Positions 8,660-16,366 of a stretch of 21,338 nucleotides of DNA are shown here, piece after piece (the first letter of the stretch is position 1; the number at the start of each line of letters is the position of its first letter). The notes under the pieces were generated by a model. The model was given only the letters and a program-made list of their open reading frames with translations, was not told the DNA's origin and ran no database searches. Origin of the DNA: GCA-2697345 sp049602715 (GTDB lineage: Bacteria > Pseudomonadota > Alphaproteobacteria > Rhodobacterales > Rhodobacteraceae); assembly GCA_049602715.1 (NCBI GenBank), contig JBMYRX010000035.1, positions 1 through 21,338 of the forward strand, read 5' to 3'. The position numbers and the translations under genes were made by a program.

Positions 8660-9790
8660 ATGGATGTAACTAAATTACACTTCGATACAGCTGAACTTTT
8701 GAAAGGCCTCAGGCCTTGGATTGAATGTGAGAGCCCGACTCATGACTCTGCTGCAGTAGATCGTATGATGGATCTTGCAGCCTATGATCTTGCTGGACTC
8801 GCAACTATCGAACGAATTCCTGGTAGAATGGGGTTCGGGGGCTGCCTACGCGCGCGTCTCCCACATCCAGATTTTGGTCAACCGGGAATACTAATTGCCG
8901 GACACATGGATACAGTTCACCCAATTGGCACTTTGGATGTCTTACCATTCAAGCAAGAGGGAGATATTTGTTATGGCCCTGGTATCCAAGATATGAAGGG
9001 TGGAAACTTTGTAAGCGTTGAAGCAATAAAAAAATTAATACTTATGGGACACCAAACACCGCTACCGATAACAATCCTTTTCACCCCAGATGAGGAGGTG
9101 GGAACACCATCAACACGTGAATTGATTGAGGCTGAAGCTAAACGTAATAAATATGTTTTGGTTCCAGAGCCCTGTCGCGAAGACGGTGGTGCTGTAATTG
9201 GTCGTTACGCTATCGCAAGATATAATTTGCGGGCTTTTGGTAAACCTAGTCACGCAGGAGCACATCTCAAAGATGGTCGTTCTGCTATAGCTACAATGGC
9301 TAGTAAAATTGGTGAAGTCGAAGCTATGACTAGTGATGATTGTACATTTAGTGTGGGTGTAATCAATGGAGGGCAATGGGTTAACTGTGTTTCCTCTGAG
9401 TGTTCTGCTCAAGCGTTATCTATGGCAAAACGACAAGAGGACTTGGATAAAGGTGTCCAGGATATGATGAATTTAGCTTCTACCGAAAATGGTGTAGAGT
9501 TTCAGGTTAGCCGTGGTGTTACTCGGCCTGTTTGGGAACCAAACCAAGCTGGAACTATGGAAATGTTTGACTTAGCACGGGATATTGCTAGAGACCTTGA
9601 CTTGGATTTGACTGGCGCCAGCCAAGGAGGTGGCTCTGACGGTAATTTCACGGGATTTTTAGGAATTCCAACGCTGGATGGTCTTGGAGTGAAAGGAGCA
9701 GGTCTACATACGTTAAATGAACATATTGAAATTTCGAGTCTTGTTGAACGCGCTCGTTTAATCTCTGGCTTATTGATGCGATTGACCTAA
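8660..9790 (+). CDS. M20-family metallopeptidase (ArgE/DapE/carboxypeptidase G2-like)
   Basis: A 376-residue zinc-dependent hydrolase, probably cleaving an N-acyl or peptide bond of an amino-acid derivative. The co-catalytic metal site is complete: His82 and Asp84 in GHMDTVHP, bridging Asp111 in GIQDMKGG, catalytic Glu145 and ligand Glu146 in PDEEVGTP, Glu170 in VPEP, and the final His350 in GLHTLNEH. The dimerisation lid lies about residues 180-290, with the conserved HAG at 198-200. This pattern is closest to the carboxypeptidase G2/glutamate carboxypeptidase branch. There is no signal peptide, so it is probably cytoplasmic. TTGGAG lies 8 bp before the ATG. Its position suggests it processes the imported substrate or a demethylated product. 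Confidence 0.93.
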   Translation: MDVTKLHFDTAELLKGLRPWIECESPTHDSAAVDRMMDLAAYDLAGLATIERIPGRMGFGGCLRARLPHPDFGQPGILIAGHMDTVHPIGTLDVLPFKQEGDICYGPGIQDMKGGNFVSVEAIKKLILMGHQTPLPITILFTPDEEVGTPSTRELIEAEAKRNKYVLVPEPCREDGGAVIGRYAIARYNLRAFGKPSHAGAHLKDGRSAIATMASKIGEVEAMTSDDCTFSVGVINGGQWVNCVSSECSAQALSMAKRQEDLDKGVQDMMNLASTENGVEFQVSRGVTRPVWEPNQAGTMEMFDLARDIARDLDLDLTGASQGGGSDGNFTGFLGIPTLDGLGVKGAGLHTLNEHIEISSLVERARLISGLLMRLT

Positions 9791-9870
9791 CGAATTAATG
9801 TTTTGGATTTTCTTTATTCTTGTGATATTCTGAGGATATAAAATAGAAGCATTGAGTTAAAGGAGTAAAG

Positions 9871-10587
9871 ATGTCAGAAATTGATTTAGCCTATCTACCA
9901 GTCATAGGCCGTGGAGAACAAATAAACATAATATGTGCTATGCACGGCATTAAAGTTAACTCTTTGATGTCTAATCCTATGGGCGAAGATTTTAATAAAG
10001 ATACGCAGGCGCCCTTTGGTACTATTCCTTGGATGAAAGATCATTCGAATGGGATTGAATTAAATGATTCAATGGCAATAGTTCAATACTTAGTAACTAA
10101 ATACGAAGGTCCTCTGACCCCAAAGACGCCTGAGGAAGCTGCAATAATTGGAATGTATTGGGCATGGTGCCAGGATTATTACTCCTTTGTTTTATCACCC
10201 TTTCATGATATTATAACCGGACACAATGAACCCTTTTGGAGAAATCTTCGGTTGACAGATACACTTGCCGAAGGAGGAAAAGAGACAGGCATTAAGAATT
10301 TGACGACGCTTCATAAAAGTCGTGCAAATTTACTTGAGAGCCATTTAAAGAAGACGGGTAATGCAGGTCAGTTTTTAACAGGCTCAAACTGTTCCTATGC
10401 AGATATATTTTTATTTACATGTGTACGAACAGTGCAAGAAACAGGAGGTTTTGGTATTTTAAGAGACGAGTTAGGTGGAGATCCCTTCAATGATTACCCT
10501 ATAATCTCTAATATTTGTAACGAAGTTGGAAAAATTGATTTGGTAAATGAAACTGTCGGATCAAAATTTTCGGATTGTCCAATATAA
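9871..10587 (+). CDS. Glutathione S-transferase, Tyr-type
   Basis: A 238-residue two-domain GST. The N-terminal thioredoxin-like domain (about 1-82) has Tyr8 followed by a GRGEQINI segment, the arrangement of mu/sigma/alpha-like enzymes in which Tyr activates glutathione. It also has the cis-proline in GTIPWM (50-55) and the glutathione-contacting NDSMAIVQYL helix start near residues 65-74. The helical C-terminal domain contains the SYADIFLF N-capping segment near residue 175. AAAGGAG precedes the ATG. It follows the M20 peptidase by 80 bp and precedes a P450, consistent with dealing with an electrophilic or xenobiotic-like intermediate. Substrate unknown. Confidence 0.88.
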   Translation: MSEIDLAYLPVIGRGEQINIICAMHGIKVNSLMSNPMGEDFNKDTQAPFGTIPWMKDHSNGIELNDSMAIVQYLVTKYEGPLTPKTPEEAAIIGMYWAWCQDYYSFVLSPFHDIITGHNEPFWRNLRLTDTLAEGGKETGIKNLTTLHKSRANLLESHLKKTGNAGQFLTGSNCSYADIFLFTCVRTVQETGGFGILRDELGGDPFNDYPIISNICNEVGKIDLVNETVGSKFSDCPI

Positions 10588-10627
10588 AGTAATTTTTCTA
10601 ATTCATTAAAAAGCATTAAATTACTTT
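10586..10627 (+). terminator. AT-rich hairpin overlapping the GST stop codon
   Basis: A perfect 10-bp inverted repeat, AAAGTAATTT/AAATTACTTT, with a 22-nt loop, starting within the GST stop codon. The stem is almost all A-T and no strong T-run follows, so termination would be weak. It may only reflect AT-rich composition. Confidence 0.3.
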
Positions 10628-10685
10628 ATTTGATAGATCTATTAAGCGGTTACAAGGTTATTTTATAGCAATTAGGTTGACAAAA

Positions 10686-11864
10686 ATGGAAAGCTTAGCA
10701 CCGCTTATTAAAAATATAACTTTAGACCAACTTAATCGTGATCCTTATCCGGTTTATAAGTACTTACGCTGTAATGTGCCTGTCGCACGGATTAAATCAG
10801 TGGGGCGTACCTTCATTACCAAAGCTGAGGATACAAAATATATAAAAGATAATCCCAATTTATTTAGTTCTGATGATCGTAAAACACCGATGAAACGTGC
10901 TTTTTGGGCACATACCCTAATGCGAAAAGATGGTCGCGATCATATGCGTGACCGAATGGCGATGGCACCAGCCTACGCACCAAAAGTTATTCAAAATGAT
11001 TGGATGCCACGTTACGAAGAGACAGCAAGAGCATATGTAGATCAATTACCTAAGGATGAAATTGTTGATTTCTTTGAAGTTTTATCTGGAGCATATGCAG
11101 CGCGTGGCTTAGCATTTTTACTGGGTGTAGAGGATGCAACTGATGACGAAATGATTGAGTGGTCTCAGGCATTAATTAACGGTGCTGGTAATTTTGGTTG
11201 GCATCCGAAACCTTTTGAGAGAGCAGATCACGCGAATGAAGAAATCCACACATTACTTGATAGATTAAAAGGGTTTTATCAAGCTAATCCGAATAATTCG
11301 GCGTTTTCAGTAATGGTAAATGCAGATGACCCCATTCCGGAGGAACAAATGTATGCCAATATCAAAATCGCAATTGGTGGGGGTATAAACGAACCACGTG
11401 ATGCCTTGAATACAATTCTCTATGGGTTGTTAACCAATCCGGATCAACTAGAGGAAGTAAGGCTTCAAGACGACTGGGTTAAGGCGTTCGAAGAAGGAAT
11501 AAGGTGGGTGGCGCCTATTCAGGTATCAGCGCGTGTAGCAATACAAGATGTAAAAATTAGAGACTGTTTTATTCCTAAGGGCGATACATTAATGACTATT
11601 CAGGCAAGTGCTAATTGGGATGAAGATCTTTTTGAAAATGGAGAATTATTTAATGTTTATCGTCCAATAAATACACATCAGGCATTTGGTAATGGCCCAC
11701 ATTTCTGTATGGGAACACATGTTGCACGTAGAGCGATCGCCCATGTTATGTTACCGTTATTATTCGAAAAATTTCCTAATATGAAAATTCCTAATCTGTC
11801 CGATGTAAAATGGTATGGGTTCGGTTTTAGAGGTCCAATTCAATTACCCATTTTATTGCAGTAA
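10686..11864 (+). CDS. Cytochrome P450
   Basis: A heme-thiolate oxygenase of 392 residues from the ATG at 10,686. An in-frame TTG at 10,677 would add three residues, but the AGG at 10,674-10,676 is spaced correctly (9 nt) only for the ATG. The heme loop FGNGPHFCMG contains ligand Cys341. The K-helix ExxR is EGIR (270-273) and a C-helix DHMRDR segment is near 84-92. No membrane anchor is present, as expected for a soluble bacterial class I enzyme. The I-helix reads GGGINEPRD (232-240): the acid is kept (Glu236) but the usual Thr is Pro237, so the normal proton relay is altered. No ferredoxin or ferredoxin reductase gene is in the window. It is last in the plus-strand catabolic block, 98 bp after the GST gene. 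Confidence 0.95.
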   Translation: MESLAPLIKNITLDQLNRDPYPVYKYLRCNVPVARIKSVGRTFITKAEDTKYIKDNPNLFSSDDRKTPMKRAFWAHTLMRKDGRDHMRDRMAMAPAYAPKVIQNDWMPRYEETARAYVDQLPKDEIVDFFEVLSGAYAARGLAFLLGVEDATDDEMIEWSQALINGAGNFGWHPKPFERADHANEEIHTLLDRLKGFYQANPNNSAFSVMVNADDPIPEEQMYANIKIAIGGGINEPRDALNTILYGLLTNPDQLEEVRLQDDWVKAFEEGIRWVAPIQVSARVAIQDVKIRDCFIPKGDTLMTIQASANWDEDLFENGELFNVYRPINTHQAFGNGPHFCMGTHVARRAIAHVMLPLLFEKFPNMKIPNLSDVKWYGFGFRGPIQLPILLQ

Positions 11865-11939
11865 CTCATCTGTTTGAGGAATTTATCAAATCTTAAAGTA
11901 ATTTATTAACATTTTACTAGTCCTCTAACTAACAGAATC

Positions 11940-12818
11940 TCATATAGCCATTGGCGCTTTTATACTTTCTAGTGGGCTATAGTTTTCCAGTACGTAGTCT
12001 TTTGGAACAGTTTTTAATAATTCATTTAAATTTTTAAAATTTGGCATTGTTAAATTGGGTAAATTTTGTGGTTCTCTTTTGAGTTGTTGAATTACTTGTT
12101 TCTTATGGTTCTTATATATGTGGCAATCTCCTCCAACCCAAACAAATGACCCTAATTTTAAGTCACATATTTGAGCTAACATGTGTGTTAATAAACTGTA
12201 ACTGGCAATATTAAACGGAACACCCAAGAACATATCAGCACTTCTCTGATAAAGTTGACAGCTTAACTTACCATTCATGACTCTAAATTGTGCTAAAGTG
12301 TGACAAGGCGGTAAGGCCATTTCATTTATTTGATTGGGATTCCACGCGGACAGTATCAACCGTCTACTATTGGGATTTATTGAAATTTCATTTATCAACC
12401 AAGCTATCTGGTCAGTCTTATTTTCATTTTCACCATTAGTTCCATCGAAATGTCTCCATTGATGGCCATAAACAGGACCTAATTGCTTTACCAAATCATC
12501 ATTAGTATACCCAAGCTCGACGCCTTGCGCATCAGCATTTGCAGTCCAAATAGTTTTTGTTCCAATTAGGTCGGATCGATTTTTGGAAAACGTTAATTCT
12601 GCTAATCGTCTTTCATCTGTACTACCCTCTAAGAACCACAGAAGCTCTCCTATGACACTTCTCCAGGCCAGTTTTTTGGTAGTGACCGCGGGAAAACCAT
12701 TTTGAAGATTAAACTGCATCTGGTAGCCAAATACACTGATGGTTCCTATTCCTGTGCGCTCGCTTACTTCTTCGCCGTTGTCCATAATATACTGTAGGGC
12801 GTCTAAATATTGCTTCAT
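11940..12818 (-). CDS. thyA: Thymidylate synthase
   Basis: Makes dTMP from dUMP using 5,10-methylene-tetrahydrofolate, releasing dihydrofolate that the adjacent folA product recycles. 292 residues from the ATG at 12,818. Visible motifs are the phosphate-binding RTG near residue 21, the PPCH nucleophile Cys172, the SRR arginines (152-153), the CQLYQRSADMFLGVPFN segment and the C-terminal KAPMAI. It is longer than the 264-residue E. coli enzyme because of extra residues around 76-112. I chose the internal ATG, which overlaps the folA stop as ATGA (12,815-12,818), over a GTG three codons upstream. The insertion and the late PKDYVLENY stretch recall phage-type synthases. Confidence 0.96.
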   Translation of the reverse strand: MKQYLDALQYIMDNGEEVSERTGIGTISVFGYQMQFNLQNGFPAVTTKKLAWRSVIGELLWFLEGSTDERRLAELTFSKNRSDLIGTKTIWTANADAQGVELGYTNDDLVKQLGPVYGHQWRHFDGTNGENENKTDQIAWLINEISINPNSRRLILSAWNPNQINEMALPPCHTLAQFRVMNGKLSCQLYQRSADMFLGVPFNIASYSLLTHMLAQICDLKLGSFVWVGGDCHIYKNHKKQVIQQLKREPQNLPNLTMPNFKNLNELLKTVPKDYVLENYSPLESIKAPMAI

Positions 12819-13294
12819 TTTTTGCACCAGATATCAAAATTTACATTACCAAGTTCACTACTTTGTTTTTTATAATAGTCTTTCTCTATTAAGTTTCTTG
12901 GTAAAAAAGTATCGCAATTATAAACCCCTTTAATCTTACTCAAATGAAATTCAGTTATTATATCCAGTAACCCTTCGATTAATTTAGCGCCACCAATAAT
13001 CCAGACATCTTTACTTTTTTCTACTTCCAAAAGAATCTGATTAATTTTGTTAAATTTAACAAATTGATAATCAGTTGTACCAAGCTTTTTTGTACTACTA
13101 GTGACGATTATATTTTCTCTTTCAGGTAAAGGTTTAAGGGGTAGACTATCCCACGTTGACTTACCCATAACTATAACAGCTCCTAAGGTATTATCTTTAA
13201 ACCATTTGAGATCTGCTGGATTATGTGGCCAAGGCAATTCACCATCTTTGCCAATCCCCCATTCTTCGTCACATGCTAGAATTGCTTTTATCAT
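12815..13294 (-). CDS. folA: Dihydrofolate reductase
   Basis: Reduces dihydrofolate to tetrahydrofolate with NADPH. 159 residues, normal length. It shows the N-terminal WGIGKDGELPWP segment (substrate Trp loop), the active-site acid region at PADLKWFK, the NADPH-binding GKSTWDSLP motif, and the IIGG dinucleotide loop near residue 100. AGAAGG lies upstream of the ATG with good spacing. Its stop overlaps the thyA start, so folA is translated first and coupled to thyA. That order is the reverse of the thyA-folA order common in proteobacteria. Confidence 0.95.
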   Translation of the reverse strand: MIKAILACDEEWGIGKDGELPWPHNPADLKWFKDNTLGAVIVMGKSTWDSLPLKPLPERENIIVTSSTKKLGTTDYQFVKFNKINQILLEVEKSKDVWIIGGAKLIEGLLDIITEFHLSKIKGVYNCDTFLPRNLIEKDYYKKQSSELGNVNFDIWCKK

Positions 13295-13470
13295 TTTTGC
13301 CTTCTACCTTGCCTAAGTTCTTTCTAAAAAATCTAATTAAACCGTGGAATAGTTCTGTCATAGATACCATGAAAAAATCAAATATTTTATATTTTTTTTA
13401 TAGTTGGTAGTTCTATGGTCGATAGTACAAAAAAATGTGAAAGGTTTTAAGACTGAAAACATAACACACG

Positions 13471-13498
13471 TTGAATATAGGCATATTTATGATATACT
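13471..13498 (+). promoter_or_regulatory. Candidate sigma70-type promoter
   Basis: TTGAAT (13,471-13,476) and TATACT (13,493-13,498) are separated by 16 bases. A good ribosome-binding-like GGAGAGG follows at 13,514-13,520, but no start codon lies at a workable distance after it. The signals therefore look left over from a gene whose coding part has been lost, and may now drive the cysteine hydrolase gene at 13,666. Confidence 0.4.
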
Positions 13499-13565
13499 TT
13501 ATATACTAAAATAGGAGAGGCTTAAAATAGAACATCCTCAGAGTTTAATCGATAATGGTTGAGAA

Positions 13566-13673
13566 ATGCCCGGGTCGCAAGAAATGACACTTGGCTTTGC
13601 CGTAAAAACCGTCCGTCTGGGGAAGATCGAGATCGATAGGGTCGGCAATACTTTGGAGACACCAGATGAGTGA
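13566..13673 (+). pseudogene. Possible 3' stump of a lost upstream gene (35-codon open frame)
   Basis: A 35-codon frame from an ATG at 13,566 to a TGA at 13,671-13,673 overlaps the start of the cysteine hydrolase by 8 bases. Its base composition is GC-rich like that gene and unlike the AT-rich DNA before it. The translated tail (…TLGFAVKTVRLGKIEID…) reads like ordinary protein. An overlapping stop/start is what an upstream operon partner would leave. A stop codon sits just before it in frame, so it is either a truncated remnant or a small leader peptide. I do not recognise the family. Confidence 0.4.
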
Positions 13674-14343
13674 TTGGAAAAAAGCCTATCGAAGTTTTTA
13701 CTATGAATCCGCTGATGATCCGGACGATATTGTGTTGGAGTGCAAGCGTACGGCGCTTCTAGTGATTGACATCCAAAATACCTATCTTGAGCCTGATGAC
13801 GACCCTGCAGAGGCCACGCGTTGGCAGCCGTTTTATGATCGGATGAACAACATCGTCATCCCCAATAACGCCAAACTGTTGAAATGGGCGCGGGAAGAGG
13901 GGATCGAAGTGGTGTTCGCCCGAATTGCCTGTCAGACGCAAGATGGTCGCGACCGATCTCTCAGCCAGAAGAAACCGGGGTTCAACTATTTGCTTTTGCC
14001 CAAAGACCGCAAAGACGGTCAATTGGTACCTGAGTTGTCCCCTCAGGGCGATGAAATTGTGGTGACTAAAACCACCGATAGCGCATTGACCGGCACTAAT
14101 CTGCGGTTGATGTTACATAACATTGGCATTACCGATGTGATTGTTTCAGGCATTTTCACTGACCAATGTGTCAGCTCAACTGTTCGATCATTGGCTGACG
14201 AAAGCTTTGGCGTGGTTGTCGTGCATGACGCTTGTGCGGCCGCTACGATGGAACTGCATGATAAAGAACTCGAGATCATCAATAGGATTTACTGTAATGT
14301 TGTTGGTATGGATGATGTTTCAAAACTCTTGCAAAACACCTAG
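13666..14343 (+). CDS. Cysteine amidohydrolase, isochorismatase-like fold (RutB/biuret-hydrolase type)
   Basis: A 225-residue cysteine hydrolase that probably cleaves a carbamoyl/ureido or other small amide. The Asp-Lys-Cys triad is complete: Asp35 in LVIDIQNTY, Lys135 in VVTKTTDSAL, and Cys168 in TDQCVSSTVR. The cis-peptide region is SGIFTDQC. Members include RutB, N-carbamoylsarcosine amidase and biuret hydrolase, and the sequence does not let me choose between them. The ribosome binding site is GGAGAC about 7 bases before the ATG. Codon choice is richer in G and C than any neighbour (for example GATCGG and CGCGACC strings), which suggests recent transfer. It is isolated: minus-strand folA lies behind and a minus-strand hydrolase ahead. 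Confidence 0.9.
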   Translation: MSDWKKAYRSFYYESADDPDDIVLECKRTALLVIDIQNTYLEPDDDPAEATRWQPFYDRMNNIVIPNNAKLLKWAREEGIEVVFARIACQTQDGRDRSLSQKKPGFNYLLLPKDRKDGQLVPELSPQGDEIVVTKTTDSALTGTNLRLMLHNIGITDVIVSGIFTDQCVSSTVRSLADESFGVVVVHDACAAATMELHDKELEIINRIYCNVVGMDDVSKLLQNT

Positions 14344-14703
14344 GTGATCAGTCTTAGAGTCTGATGGTTCAGAGTTGAAATGAGTCAATTTGGTCAAATG
14401 GATGATAGAAGTGAATATTAGAGTTTTTAAAGTGAATGGGACAGGCAGGAACAGATGAGATCAAAGAGCCAGTGCTATCTCCTGATAAGAACAAATCAAC
14501 TAACCCTACATTAGAGAAGTCTAATCATTAGGAGGTATTAACTCCTTAAAGTCTTTATATATTACATCTGATCTGTGGACTTGGTTGTAAATAGAACGTA
14601 TGGCATTGGCACTTTCACGCGCCCTTTGGAAAGATTATTCTTCGATGAGTGTATTGTTTTATTTATTATATTTTCTTCAAATGTTACTTCCAACTCATTT
14701 AAC
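14344..14703. other. Gene-free spacer
   Basis: About 360 bases between the cysteine hydrolase and the convergent alpha/beta hydrolase. I see no supported gene, tRNA or strong terminator. The only structure is a weak 5-bp inverted repeat, AGGAG/CTCCT (14,530-14,546), with no T-run. The GC-rich character of the preceding gene fades over the first ~100 bases, so the right edge of the transferred patch probably lies here. Confidence 0.5.
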
Positions 14704-15534
14704 TTATGTGCGATCTAACCATTCGTTAACGGTATTTAAAAATAATTTCTCTTCTTCGATGTATACCCAATGTGCACTTTCCTCAAAAATTACCAACTCA
14801 GAATTTGGTAATTTCTCATGTAAAATTTGAGATTGGCTCACTGGGGTAATCCAGTCATGCCGGCCGCATATAACTAAAACAGGAATTTCAATATTTTGCA
14901 ATTTTTTGCGTAGATCGTATTTTGGGGCCAACTCTACAAAAGAGTGTCGAAAAGCAGCTGCGTTCGGAACCATATCTTTTGCAGCCGCGGCAAACTCATT
15001 TTTAAATAGATCATAATTTTTGAAATATAAAGGAGCTAGAGTAGTAAGTAATTCGACAAATTCGTGATCATCGGCGCATTGACCATTTAGTAACTTGTCA
15101 ACAGTATCCATCAATTGTGGCGCACGAATTTCGGCAATTTTACGTGCTTCTTTTAAAGTATCTCCAGACGGTGCGGTTGTTATGAGCACTAATCGTCGTA
15201 AACTTGACGGATAGCGTAATGCATATTCCAACCCAGTAAAGCCACCGTAGGAGTGACCTATTACTGTTATTTTGTTATATCCCAACGCCGCCCGTAAATT
15301 CTCCGCATCAGCAGCCAGGTTTGCATGTGTAAGCGTTTCGAGCCCTGGAAATGAAGAACGACCATTGCAACGATGATCATAATAGATCAATTCTAAGCTG
15401 TCTGAAAGCTTATTGAAACCAGTATTTACGAAGGCAGTATGATCGGCTCCAAGCCCACCATGCATAACTAAAGCAGGGTCTCCAGAGCCTTCAATGCGGT
15501 AATGGAGGGTTACATTTTCAAGATTAATTTTCAC
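14704..15534 (-). CDS. Alpha/beta hydrolase (proline-iminopeptidase-like)
   Basis: A 276-residue cytosolic hydrolase with a complete triad: nucleophile Ser95 in GHSYGG, Asp227 in GRHDWITP, and His255 in ESAHWVY. The oxyanion-hole segment is MHGGLGAD near residues 24-31, followed by YYDHRCNGRS at 51-60, a form common in proline iminopeptidases and related esterases. A helical cap spans about residues 125-205. It stands alone on the minus strand. Peptidase, esterase or lactonase activity cannot be told apart from sequence. Confidence 0.9.
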   Translation of the reverse strand: MKINLENVTLHYRIEGSGDPALVMHGGLGADHTAFVNTGFNKLSDSLELIYYDHRCNGRSSFPGLETLTHANLAADAENLRAALGYNKITVIGHSYGGFTGLEYALRYPSSLRRLVLITTAPSGDTLKEARKIAEIRAPQLMDTVDKLLNGQCADDHEFVELLTTLAPLYFKNYDLFKNEFAAAAKDMVPNAAAFRHSFVELAPKYDLRKKLQNIEIPVLVICGRHDWITPVSQSQILHEKLPNSELVIFEESAHWVYIEEEKLFLNTVNEWLDRT

Positions 15535-15850
15535 GGTATGCGAGCCTCTTGTTATCCAGTTTGGATGTTATCACTCTAATATCGACTTTGAAGCAACTGA
15601 TTACATCTCACATGATATAGTTTTATATTAATTTATATTATATGATGTATTATATATTTAAAATTAATTTCTGTATATTAAAAAAATAATGTAAAATGTA
15701 TCCTGGTTTTTTATCTTTCAATGCGGATTAAAATGGGAATATTCACGAGAAATAAAATATAGTTGTACTCTTATTGATCTAGTAAGCAAAAAGTTTTACT
15801 ACACGGTGCGGCGGATGCAGTTTATCTAGTCGAAAAGTTAGTGGAGGCCA
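15535..15850. other. Divergent promoter spacer with first copy of a direct repeat
   Basis: About 315 bases between the divergent alpha/beta hydrolase and DUF3291 genes, very AT-rich in the middle (15,600-15,700), where promoters for both could lie. It holds the first copy (15,772-15,797) of a 26-bp repeat seen again beyond the DUF3291 gene. No ORF is supported. Confidence 0.5.
15772..15797 (+). repeat. Direct repeat, copy 1 (26 bp, imperfect)
   Basis: Matches 16,341-16,366 at 23 of 26 positions, same orientation (core AGTAAGYAAAAAGTTTT). The two copies bracket the DUF3291 gene, and the second lies near tRNA-Asn. This is compatible with a remnant of integration or a duplication, but AT-richness lowers its weight. 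Confidence 0.5.
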
Positions 15851-16288
15851 ATGCTCTTAGCTCAGTTCAACATTGGAAGACTTAACAGCGATATTGGCGA
15901 TCCACGCTTGGATAATTACATTGCTGCAGCAGAGGTCGTAAATAAAGTTGCAGAACGTGCTGAAGGCTTTGTTTGGAAGTATGAAACAGTGATGGGTGGA
16001 AGGACTAACATCGTTATCGATGCTGATCCCCGAATAGTCGTAAACCTTAGCGTATGGCAATCGCTTTCAAGTCTAAAACATTTCGTTTGGAAAACCTTAC
16101 ACACAAAGATTTATGAGCGCCGTGCAGAATGGTTCACGCCCATGGAAAAACGTTCGACGGTTCTTTGGAATATCTCAGATAATGAACGGCCTGATATTCC
16201 CACCGCAGTCAAACGTTTAAACCATTTAAGAGAAAACGGAGTATCCGATTACGCGTTTGACTGGGAATACGCAGACAATTTCAAGTGA
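15851..16288 (+). CDS. DUF3291 family protein
   Basis: A 145-residue protein of the DUF3291 family, recognised by the opening LAQFNIGRL, the DPRLDNY segment, EGFVWK near residues 39-43, the LSVWQSLSSLKHFVWKTLH core (66-84) and the RRAEWF segment. The family is predicted to adopt a dimeric alpha/beta-barrel (ABM-like) fold; no function is established. GTGGAGG sits 5 bp before the ATG. The gene is flanked by 26-bp direct repeats and followed by the minus-strand tRNA-Asn. No signal peptide or membrane segment. Confidence 0.85.
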   Translation: MLLAQFNIGRLNSDIGDPRLDNYIAAAEVVNKVAERAEGFVWKYETVMGGRTNIVIDADPRIVVNLSVWQSLSSLKHFVWKTLHTKIYERRAEWFTPMEKRSTVLWNISDNERPDIPTAVKRLNHLRENGVSDYAFDWEYADNFK

Positions 16289-16340
16289 TCTTGCTGTAAC
16301 TAAGTATTTTATACTCTATTTTAAGTATATTCATAACTAA

Positions 16341-16366
16341 TATTGATACAGTAAGTAAAAAGTTTT
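16341..16366 (+). repeat. Direct repeat, copy 2 (26 bp, imperfect)
   Basis: Second copy of the repeat at 15,772-15,797, about 570 bp away in the same orientation, with three mismatches. It runs straight into the tandem TTTGTAACCCA repeats at 16,364-16,385. Confidence 0.5.

Noticed and set aside
14600..14830. 76-codon plus-strand frame overlapping the end of the alpha/beta hydrolase
   Set aside because: No ribosome binding site, no recognisable domain, and half of it is antisense to the hydrolase.
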